Assembly: GCA_029379385.1 (NCBI GenBank)
Contig: CM055612.1
Location: 16,182,001 to 16,246,000, forward strand
Source: Quillaja saponaria
Lineage: Eukaryota > Streptophyta > Magnoliopsida > Fabales > Quillajaceae
Direction of reading: 5' to 3'
Length of the DNA: 64,000 nt
In this document: positions 23,823-35,800 of the stretch, one piece after another
How the letters are laid out: every line of letters starts with the position of its first letter
How positions within the stretch are numbered: position 1 is the stretch's first letter
Position numbers and translations under genes: made by a program
The notes under the pieces: generated by a model
What the model was told of the DNA's origin: nothing
Databases searched by the model: none
What the model saw: the letters and a program-made list of their open reading frames with translations, nothing else

Positions 23823-26800
23823 GTCAGTGTTCTATTTTACACTTCGCTTAGTACTTCCAAGCTTGTGCACAGTTCGTTTAATACACTCTTTTGTCCATGC
23901 TTTTTGGGGTTAATATCTTTTAGGGCTTGATGAATAAAATTTTGATACATAATTTGTTTAATTTGACAACCGTAATGGCTCTTAACGCTTTTGTACTTGG
24001 TTTTATTCAAATTGTGCTGTGCATCAATTTTCTGTTTAAGGCGCTAGTTTTACTTGTTCATTTTTGTTCTGTAAGTGAATTTAGTATTACTGCATTTTCA
24101 TTCTATACTTTTGATCTGAGAATTGACACAATGAAAGAAAAAAAAGGACTGCAATATGCTTATATTGTTTTATGAAATACTCAAACATCTCTTATGGTGA
24201 CCTCTCTTTTTATGAAAAAAATACCATATTATATTATTTATGTCCAATAATTTATTCTTTAATATTGAAGATTTTAAGGTCATTTTACAGCAAAATATGT
24301 AAAACCCCTTACTAGTGTGGTGAGACAGTGTATGCCCACAAACCAAGCATTGCTCATGCACAAACTCTTGGTCAGCCCTCCTACCAACAATCATTTCTTT
24401 TTGTGGGAGTTGGTTCTTCACTCTTTTTTTTTTTTTTTTTAAACAATTCAACTCAACAAAACCTTAAATCTCAAACTAGTTGGGTCGTTTGCATAAATCA
24501 TTTTCCTCAAATGATCCAAGATATCGTTTTTAGTAATGCCCAAGCAATCATATCATTCTCAAGGATTTCTTCCAATGTATTTTTTGGTCTCTCTTTACTG
24601 CGTCAAACCTCTTCCAATTGCACTAAGTCACTACTCTTAACTAAAGCATTCGTTGGCATATATTGGATATGTTCACTTCTCTCTCATATTTTATTTTTTT
24701 TTCCAATTGGTGCAATCTCTACATATCTCCTCATTTGGTATTGTATTTTTTCTTGTATGCCCTATAATCTCATTTCAATCACTCTCATCATATGGTAGTG
24801 TTATTTTTTAACTGCCCAATATTTGGAACTATTCAACATAGCTGGTCTTTTGGCCGTATTATAAAATTTTCTATTAACCTATTCAGGTTTTTAGGATCAC
24901 ATGAAACATCGGTGGAACTTTGCCACTGCATCCATCATGTCTTAATTCTAGGGCTTACATTATACTTAATTGCACTATCTTTTTCTTAAAGAAAGAACCT
25001 AGGTACTTAAACACTTCTTTCCTCAGGGGTACAAGACCATCCAAAATCATTTCAGTCAAGCATCCTCTAATATGGCTAAAGTTACACCCCATATCTATGC
25101 TTCAATTCTATATTTATTATAAAAATCAGATGTCCAATATTCTACCTTATAATAAATTTAATATTTTATATTGATACAAGTATTTTTAATTTTTTTTAGA
25201 GTAAAGTATATGTAGGTCCCATGTGGTTTAGTTTATTCTCAAACACATACATGTGCTTCATTTTGTCCAAAACCACCTCCTTGTGCTTTTGATAAAAGTG
25301 TCCCTTGATGGAATATGTTAAATTTAACCATGATTCTAAAATTCTTGATTTCATCCCCATTTCAAAGTGTATTTTTCTCTCTCCTAATACTGGAATTCCT
25401 AAATTTTCCACAATTCATCAAATCACTAAATTCTCATTTCCCTAAAAAGTCAAATCATTCTCAATCCAATAAAGAAATACTTGGAGAACCATGCATTAAG
25501 AGATACTTGGATTATGATCTCATCCCTAACATATCACAAGATTCAGCCTATACAACATTACATCAGATGCTTTTCAATAGTGGTGGTATCCATGTTTTGA
25601 ACCATATCTTCCTACTAGCTTTCATAGAGAAGATTGCTCATTCAGTCGAAAGCAACTCACTGAAAACAAGGGAAGTAAACATGCAATGCATTTTGGATCT
25701 TATAGAACCCGAAAACAAAGCTTGCTTTGAGAAAATGTTTTTCTTGCTAGTTGTGGCAAAGATAATGAAATTAGAAAGTGGTGGCTCTGGTAAAATAGTG
25801 ACAGGTTTTCTGAAAGGGATTTGAGTTATTAAAGAAGTGAGAATTTAGGGATTTGATGAATTGGGGAAGAAGTTAGGGATTTTAAAATTAGGGAAGAGAA
25901 AAATGCAGGTTGAAGACAACGATAGACTCACGTGTCATGCACATGGGTGTTTTCATGGTTAAGTTTAACAGATTCTATCGAGGAATACTTTCATACAAAG
26001 CACATGGAGGTGGTTTTGGACAAATTAAAACACATATATGTGTTTGCGAATAAGCTAAACCACATGGTGGTTATGTGTATTTTACTCTTTTTTTTTTTTT
26101 TTTAAGTAGAGCTTATAAGAATAGTAATATATATTATCTTGCATAAAATGCAGTTATTGTACAGTTTTTAGTTTCATTTTGGTCTTTAAAAATATTAAGA
26201 AATTCAAATTAGGTCCCTAAATTAAGTTTTTTCAATGTTGTCTTTAAAAAATTTGAAATGAACGAATTTGATCCAATCTATATTTATTGTGAGGCCTAGG
26301 GAAATTTGAAATGAATGAGTTTGATCCAATCTATATTTATTTTGAGGCCTAGGGACGAATTAATCTGATCTCACTTTATTTTCTTTACACCATATTTTTT
26401 AAATAATATGTAGTATGTTGCCCTAAGAAGAGTGATGAAATAAAAGTGTACTGCTTAGAAAATCATTTATTTAAAAAAAAAGAAGAAAAAGAGAATTAGA
26501 GAAAGTGCGTGCGATGAGACTGATATATATGTATGTATTTATTTGAAAGCGATTCCATCTTGGATAAGTTGGGTTTGACAACTACATTCCTTTTCAGGAA
26601 CATGAGCTTCTTTTCTTTTTGTTTGACCCTTATCTAAAATTCAATCACATGGTAATGGCTACTGTTTGTTTGCTCACTTGTCAACTTTTGGCCTTCAAAG
26701 ACAATAATTAAATATCAATTTTTGCCATCAAAATTAGCTGTTGTTCTTTCTATTTGTAACTCATGCATAGTTTATTTCAGCCACCTGCTTTTCCCACAGA

Positions 26801-29800
26801 AACACCTGAATCTATAAAGGATTTTGTCGAAGAGACATATCTAATCCCAAGGTTGGATCCGGATGAATTTTCACCTGATAAAGCTGGAAGACAGTGGGAC
26901 TTCGACTGGTTTGACATGGCCAATGTACCTCTGGAGCCATCACTTCCACGAACTGTTGTGGTTCCTATATGGGAATTACCATTTCGACGCCAAACTGATG
27001 GATCAGCGCAAGGAAAATGGGAACCAAATTCTGTGGAGGTATAAGGTCTTACTTGATGGATGTGTCTACTTGAATCCAGTTAGATTTACTTTGACATAAG
27101 GATATAAGATTACAAAAATTTCTTTGCTTCGTTAAAAACTTCTACAAGTTTCTGTTAAAGATAAATATCAAATGTAACTTTATGGAGTTTTGAGTTTTAT
27201 ATCAATTGATAACAAGGTTATATTCTGTTTTGGACTTTGGTTTATTATGTTGTATTAGGTGGATGTGTCAGAACTAACATCAGGAGCTCAAGAATCTGGT
27301 CCGCTACCTCACATTTCTGGACATGCAAAGGATTTTGTTAGGGGAAGCATCAACAACCGCCCTTTTCGCCCGGGAGGTTTAGATGATTCCCAAGCTTTAG
27401 AAAGAATTCTTCCTGAAGGTGCTTCTAATGGAGAATGGGTCCATGAAGTTCTGAATGGTGGTCCTGCTCAGGCAGTTCTGCCTAGTTTAAAGCAGGGATT
27501 GGACCTTGGTGCGCTCAAGGTTTCTTTTCTTGTTTTCCATTTGAAATAAATGAATTTTTAATTTTATATTTAAGTTTTATTTCCTTTTCTAATACAATTT
27601 AATTGTATTACCTGTTGTGAAGCCATATCCATGTTCTTGGAATGTATATAAGGATGGAAGTTCACTTAAGAGCTCATCAGATGAAAAAGTGGTTAGTTAT
27701 TCAGTAAATTACCACTTTTTCTTATCTTAAAAGTTGTGAAAACTCATGACAGTTATCAGTTTTATTATTCACGTATTATTTTAGATTCCTGTCTAAGACT
27801 CTCTATTATCATGTAGTCATGAAGCTTGTGAGTTTAGGAGTGTGCTTGTTATACTTGTTAGAACCTGACCATATTTGTGTTATCTTGTCTTATCTGGATT
27901 AATAACATTTTTTGTGGGTATATGCAGAGTGAGTTGTCAGTACAGTTTGATGACTTGTTCAAGAAGGCGTGGGAAGAGGATGTTGTTACAGAACATGAGG
28001 AGGAGGGTATGTGTTATAGAACAATCTTTATAGTACATACATTTATAAACTCATGATTTTATGCAAACATAGTCTGAAGTTAAGTTCTTCTCAAAATAAA
28101 AATCATACCAGGTATAAAATGGATATCTAATTTCGAGTTAGAGCTGAATTTTGAAAGATGATATGTGATGTATGATCTTGGTTTTAAATTCAGAATAAGT
28201 AAAAGTTCTTATTCATAAGTAACTAGTTAGATACAGGAAACCATAATTATCTATGAAATCAGATACAAGATATGTAAACAAGTCTTTATATTGAGTTAAA
28301 ATTACAACATGAGTTAGAATTCTTATTACTAATTTGGGCTGAGAATCAATAAACTATTACAATCACTTATAGATTCTCTCACTATAAAATTGAGTACTTG
28401 ATCTTCAGAACCACATGAATCACTCCAAGAAAGTCCATGCTCCTCCTTTCCTATTTTAGAATTTGGAAAGTTTCTAATTTCCTGAATGAGAGATGGATCC
28501 TTTTATTAAGTTGAAAAGTGTAAGCACGAGCTTTCTCTTAATCAAGTATTAAGGGAACTCGTTAGAAACACCCATAGTTTAGAATATAGTAAGAGCATAA
28601 CTGATGGCTTTGAAACATAGTTAAACATTCCCTGGGAAAACATATTTATATATATAGTGAATACAAGATGAATTGAAGAGATCTTTTCTCTATTTTTTGT
28701 TCTCTTGGGTGTCCAATTCATCCCTCTTGCTAATTCTTGTATTTTTTGGACTTTTTAGATGCTTTAAATTTGAATATTAGATGTTTTGTGTTGTTTTTGG
28801 TTTTGTTTCTTTAGTTCTCTAGATGGTTAACCTTGTATTCTCTTGTATACAAGGGTTCGTCTCCTCTTGATGGTTTTTTAGTGAATTTTTACATGTAAAT
28901 TTTTGTGTAATGAATAATAGCAACGGAGCATATTCATTCCAAAATCAGTCTTAGATCTAGATCCTTAGTCTCAAATTGATAAATGGCAAGCATAATTGGT
29001 AAAGTTATGTATCCCAAAAGTATCCATTTGTATATGAGGAGTATGCATGGAGTATATAGAGTATTCGAGTAGTACCCAAAATTCAAAATTAAATTAAAAC
29101 TTTTGATATATTTCTAGAATAGTAGGTACATATCTAGGAGTATTTGGAGTGTTGATATCCGATACCTATCTGACACCATATGTAATGATGAAGTATCTGT
29201 CTTTCCTAGGACTTAAGCTTTGCCCTTTTGTACATTATTTTTTGTTCTTTTATTATTCCAGTTTTCTGATTACTTTCTTTTTTATAAATGATGAAAATTC
29301 ACTAAAATGCCGCCAAAGAGATGTGACAACATAGCTCACAATCTAGTTAGCATGATAGGATAAAATATATTGAGATTGATAGACACTTCATTATGAGTAT
29401 TCATGCCAATAAATGTGCAATATCCTAACGCAGATCTTATGTCCAGTGATCAACCTAGTCTGCATCTTTTTCAAAGGCATTATGAGGCTGATGACATATT
29501 TTTCTACATTGTTCTTTGGTTTGGAAATTATGGTTCAGGCTTTTTGATATCATCAACATCTCTTGGGTTTGTCCTAGTTCATTGCATAATCTTTTGATGA
29601 CTCATTACCCCAACACTCGGGGAGAAATAAGGATGTGAAGTGTTTGTGAAGTTATTATTATTATTATTATTTTCTTTCCAATGATTTATGGTGTTTGGCT
29701 GGAACGTAATGCTCGAATTTTTTGTAACTATTTTCTCCCTTTGCCTATTCTTTGGGATAAGATTGCTTTTCATGCTTCTATGCAGTGTTATTAAAGGCAC

Positions 29801-32800
29801 GCCTTAGGCGAGCCTCAGGCTCAAAAGGCGAGAGGCTCCTGCCTTCTCGCCTCAACACCCCTTAGGTGAGGCTCATTCACTCAGGCTCAATCTAGGCCCT
29901 TCAGGCACGCGCCTAACCTCTTAGGCTCGCACCTAGCCCACTCAGGCACGCACCTAGGCTCTTAGTTGACTATTTGTTGGACCTACTAGGAATTTTAGAA
30001 AGCAAAAGCACTAATTTTATTATTTTAGTGTTAGAGATAGTTTTTGCTTGTTGAACTTAGTGGACTACATGTTGAACCTCGTTTCTTTAGCTAATTTTTT
30101 CTTTTTTTACTTAGAACATTTTTTTCTTCCTATTTTTACTCTTTCATAACATATTGATGCTAGATTTTACTTGATGGAAGTAAAAAATTCTTGCTTGTAG
30201 CAATTTTTGTTGTTTTCTTTAGTAGGCGTCTGGCTTTCCTCAGGCGCACGCTTGTGCCTGGCGCCTAGAACCAAGGCTCCAAAGACCCCTTGTGTCTAGG
30301 TGCGCCTAGAGCCTTTAATAACACTGCTTCTATGTGGTGCTTTGTTGTAGGAGCATTTCAGGGTGTTTATTTAGTTGACATGCAACATATTTGGCATGAT
30401 CTTTTGTACTAAGGGCACAATTTTTTTTTTTTAATTTCTCCTCCTAATTGTACTTCAACTCTATCTTAATACAACTTCTTTTTCTAGAAAAAAAATAAAA
30501 ATAAACCCAGTCATTTGTATAAGCTTCCATGGTTCTCAAATGAGTTAGGGGCATATTTCAAATATCTCAGAATGTGATGAACTACATTCAAGGTAGTGGA
30601 ATGAGACTCATGCGTGAATTGACTTACTATGCTGACAAAATTAGCTATGTCTGGCGATTGTGATATGTAACTTCTGAACTAATTTGGTATCTCTCTCTAT
30701 CAACACGTTCCCTATTACTGTTTCTTACTTGGAATCAAGGTTAAAAAATTTGTGAGCATCTAGCAAAACACTTCAAATTCCACACTAATGGAACGAAACT
30801 CACCATCAGAAACGAAGCCATGAAATTTTGGTGGAAACAATGTTTCCACTAGAAACAATTCAACCTAAATAGTGATTCACAATTTCTTTTCGATTTGGAG
30901 GTGTGGAAAAAAGGAGGGACTTGACGGTTTCTGTATTGCTGGCTGCTCTGCAAGTCGTTTGTGACCTAAGTTTTGGAGGAGAAGCCTAGCAAATGCAGCA
31001 AGGAACAAACAACTCACTTTCCAAAGAAAAACACACAAAACCAACTGACAAATCCTTCCAAAAAACGCTTTCCTTCCCAAATCAGCTTGAAGTGTCATTC
31101 CTACACCCAAATAGGAGCTAAAGAGCCCTGGGAGTGGAAGAAACCAACTGAAAACATCCTAGATCACGAAACTTCAAAATCACAAATCCTAGGTCATAGA
31201 CAAGAAAAAGCAATATTGACCACTAAAACGGAGGAGGATCTGAACAAATTTTTTAGGAATTTTAATCAGTTGAGAGAAGCAAATTTTTCTATTTAAAAAA
31301 TTGTGGTTTTCGTCACGGGAAACCACCATGGACTGTGGCGGCAGTGGCGGATAGGGTCTCTCGCTCTGATACCGAGTTGAATTTGAGAGAAAATATCTTG
31401 TGTTAATCACTAGGTTACAATCAAGTATATATACTCGTAATTCTAAAGGGTAAATAACCAAATACCCTTCTATAAATAAGTATTTACATCCAACAGCCTC
31501 TTAATAGTACCACTATTTCGTTCAGTCCACAAAATCTACATTAAACAACCCGCAACAACCTTCCATGCTACCTGGCTTCTTCTGCTACCCATGTCCCAAT
31601 TCCAACACATGAGTAACTCTATGAAATATACTTGACATAACCCATGCAACATTTAAGAGGCAGAACATCAAAACCCAGAGACTTCTAGCCATAGGTCATT
31701 GAAGGTGATCAGCTGTTTCTCCATCACACTTGCAAAGTCTACACAAACTAACAAGCAAGGTACTTCTCTTAGATACTGGCCTTTTTACCATTGTTTTGAC
31801 TCTCAGATGGGGACTGAGCATAACATGGATTGCTGTTTGCTGTTCTGAGACCTTGACAGTTGGTCACACACATCACATTTTTACAATTAACTTGAGTATT
31901 AAGTCCTTGTATCCAGGGATTCTCTTTTTCAGTGCGCTTTGTATGCATTTGGACTGGTCATCACTATTTGGGTTCTCTGTTATTTTTAGAAAAAATTGTT
32001 AGACTTCTTTGATCTAATTTTTAGTAGTCTACAAGCGGCCTTTCATTCCCTTGTTTCGTCGTAGCACCCATCAACAAGCACCCCAGACTTAGGAGGACCA
32101 GAAAAGGCCTTTCTTTTTCCCCCCTTCGTTGGCCCTGCCGCCTTCCTTAACAAGCGTAAACTAGGGAAGCTTAAGGGGAATGAAAGGTTAGGCTGAGGGA
32201 TATGGGGGGAAGCCACTAAATGGAAGGCTTCGCTCCTCGCTCGCTCTAACGCTTGTTTAGTAGATAGCGAGTGGAGTGCATAGTGATATTTTCTTTCATT
32301 TACTTTTCGCACCAGTTATGGTATTACTTGCTGATTGATTGTATTATGAAGAATGTGATGACCTTTGGAGTTACTGGTTGAGTGGCGAGATACCATTGTC
32401 ACTTTGTGATGCTATAAATGGAAAAAATAGCATCAGTTTTATTTTCTATTCATTTTAGGAGCTTTGTTAAAAGTAGTACAATGCCTTCACAACTGAATGA
32501 TCTATGATTTAGTTTCCATGACAATAATGTAGCTGTAATGTCCCACAAACATGAATCATGAAATTTTGTTTTTCCATTATCGAAAGGGTCTTTTTGCTAG
32601 TTCTGTTTATGTTAAAACTTTTTGCCTAATGTTGATGTTCCTGGAAAGGTCATTTGTCCGAAATGGAGCCTATTAAGTTGGAAGCTGAAGTAATTAAGGA
32701 AGAGGTATCCAGTAGTGCTCATGAGCATCAATTATCATTGGATGAGATTTTATCAGTTGAATCAGGAGGATCAAGATTGAATTTGGATGGACTTATTGAT

Positions 32801-35800
32801 GGTGGTGGTCCTCAGCATAAGGAGGTAAGTATCTGCAAAGTAAGCTTTCCTTGACTTTCACATATGGTAAAAGTTCCATCCTTATTTTGCAGTCTGCTCT
32901 AACTTTTTTTTTTTTTTGGTGTCGCTTTGAACTGAGCTGTTCATCCTTTTGCAGGCCTGGGCTATAAGTGGAGTTAGTGAAAGGATTGCAGATCTCTTTT
33001 ATGAACTTCTTCCTGATATGGTGCTTGAGTTTCCTTTTGAATTGGATAAGTTTCAAAAGGAGGTATCGCTTAACGCTAATTCTCTTCTTTTCTATTAATA
33101 GGGTACATTGGCCATGGTGACACTACTAAAGTAGACTTGAAAATTATGATTTTGTTTCATGGATGGAACAATTGCTGCTTCGATTGTGCTGAATCTTAAT
33201 TTCCCCTTGTGGACTTCTTTGGGATGGTCGTCTAATTAGTGTGTTTCATAGAGAAGAAAAAAATTTCCCATGGCTTCTTCAACAAATTGAGACTTGCATT
33301 TTTCTTTGCTGGTCCAAGAGATTACTAAGAGTGTTGTAATTACAGAATACAATTTGATTGCTATTATTCTTTTCATTATTTTAGTTCTTGTTTCTTATTT
33401 TTATCTGATTGAGAATCTTTCTTTTCCTTGTTCCCCCTCTCTTTATAATCGGATTTGTTTACACTCCTTTTAATGATAGGATTTTCATATGAATATTCAT
33501 ACCATGTACCTTTTCTTGTTGGTAACTGACAGAGACATATGCATTTCCTCAACAAACTGTGTTATCACTACCTAACCCTTTATCCTTTTATTTTTTTGAA
33601 GGGGGAGGGGGTTCTCATTTAATCTGTTGACTTATTTGGTTTTTTACTACATGCACATGTGGGAGCTGTGTCAATTTTTATTCTTCTTGTATTCATAATA
33701 TCAGCTACCACTAAAATGAAATTATCATTAGAAAAATTTTGAGAAAAAAAAAAAATTTGATTTCAATTTATAGTAGCTTGTAGGAGAATATTTGGTTCAT
33801 AATAGTTCCATCCATCTCTAAATCCTTCACGTGTAGTACCTTTTCTTTCTTTTTCTTTTCCTGCTCCTTCCTTTTCTTTTTGTCTTGTATTGTGATAATT
33901 CACTGGAATTGTTAGAAACGAATGGGTACTTTTTCATATGCAGAGTGACTGAATTCTCTTTTTTTTTTTAACGTCATTGCTCCTTCCCCCTGTAAAAATT
34001 CTAGGCTATTTATTATCTTGAAAAGGGAGAGTCTGTTTTTGTGGCTGCTCATACATCAGCTGGCAAGACAGTAGTTGCAGAATATGCATTTGCTTTAGCA
34101 TCTAAGGTATCAACTGAATCCCCAGATGTCAGTTTAATTTGCTTCTTTCTTTCTTTCTTTAATTTCCTTCGCTGATTGGTATTTGAGTTTACAATAATGT
34201 ATACAAGCATGAAGGGGTGCAATATTAACCCCCATGATTTTAGTTAAGTTTTAGATTTCCTTTAAGATGTTATGTACATATATGCACACACACAAACACG
34301 TGTATATATATTTATATGTTTAATTTTGATCTCATTCAGCACTGTACCCGCGCTGTGTATACTGCTCCAATAAAAACAATAAGCAATCAGAAGTACAGAG
34401 ATTTCTGTGGGAAATTTGACGTTGGACTTCTGACTGGTGATGTTAGCCTGAGGCCAGAGGCTTCTTGTCTTATCATGACCACTGAAATACTAAGGTCAAT
34501 GCTCTACCGGGGTGCAGATATTATTCGTGATATTGAATGGGTAAAGGGGCTCTTTCTGGGTACTCTTTTAAATCGTAATTACCTTTAATTTTTGAAAATA
34601 AGTATAGCCACAGATAATTTTTTTTGTTTTTTTTTACTTAATTACTGATATTTTCTTTTTGCTCCATCTGTGAGATAGGTTATATTTGATGAGGTGCACT
34701 ATGTTAATGATGTCGAAAGAGGTGTTGTTTGGGAAGAAGTAATTATCATGCTTCCAAGACACATCAACATTGTCCTCCTTTCTGCCACGGTACGTAATTG
34801 TATAGATTACTTTCATCATAGTTGGTCTGAATTGTAAATTTTAGTTTCTAATTTTGCTTGAGCTTTATTTTTTGTGGAAGCCATGAGCATGTGAAAACAT
34901 ATTAGTAGTAGAGGCTTATCTGATACTTGCAGAACAGACTTCGTTATCTTGAGTTTTAGAACTTGACTGCTTTCTCAAAGACTCTGAATTGCATGATGTT
35001 ATACTAGTATATTTTATATCATTCTAAGGATGGCCACATCTCAAATTGTTAATTTGCAAAAAATATTAAGTAGTTTCCACTTTCCACGCGCATCCCTTAA
35101 TTTTATGGATATGGAGTTTGAGATGGCTATCTCTCCCTACTTTTGTTGCTTGTCTATGCCTTGTGTATATGCTGTTTGCTTTAATTCACAATAAGTTATG
35201 ATATGTCAATTGTAGTTTCTTTTCATGAAGTTGCTCTTCTTTCTTTGGACTTCAGCTCATTTTGATATGAATGCATTGCATATCTCAGTTGCTCCATCTT
35301 CTCATTTTGCAGCTTCAGCAAGTCCTATGCATATGAGCTTTATTTTCATTTTGCAGGTACCAAACACAGTTGAGTTTGCCGACTGGATTGGTCGGACAAA
35401 GCAAAAGAAAATCCGGGTTACAGGGTAAGTAGTGAATTCACATTTATGGAATATAAGCTATCTAGGTTTGTTTGATTTATTTGAAAGGTTTTGAAAGTAA
35501 TAGTTTGTTAAGCCTATTTTCCTATCTAGAAAAATAATTATTACGGGTGAGAATGGTTTAGTTACTTTGTTTAATTATTTTTGGTTTTCTTACCAGTTTA
35601 TTTTGAACATAGGAACAAACTGCATCTATTATGTTGGGTTTTTTAGCCCAAACTTCCTTCCCATAGTTTTCTAGTTGGTTTTGGTGATCTGTATGGTTCA
35701 GTTTTTGTGCATTCCTTTTCTTTTATGTATACTAAATAATGACCTTCAAAAAGAATTTAAGGATACAGAACTGGTACTTACTCAACTTCGTATATCATAG

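Larger units (their letters stand above)
23823..26780 (+). other. SKI2 intron 1 (2958 bp)
   Basis: Donor GTCAGT, acceptor TTTCAG. Contains a minus-strand LINE fragment (24420-25090), a long-TIR Mutator-like element (25198-26088) and a 53-bp tandem duplication (26249-26354). The first 500 bp and the last 400 bp look like ordinary intron. Confidence 0.9.
28007..32648 (+). other. SKI2 intron 5 (4642 bp)
   Basis: Donor GTATGT, acceptor GGAAAG. Contains a plus-strand LINE 3' fragment with a hAT MITE inside it (29530-30505), a minus-strand Copia LTR/leader fragment in a minus-strand LINE fragment (about 31300-31850), and a GC-rich block of possible organelle origin (32030-32300). From 28010 to 29500 I see no recognisable element. 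Confidence 0.9.

Noticed and set aside
24328..24798. Plus-strand 156-codon membrane-like protein in intron 1
   Set aside because: Hydrophobic composition arises from T-rich DNA. The minus strand of the same region carries ordered LINE RT-tail motifs, which explain the sequence better.
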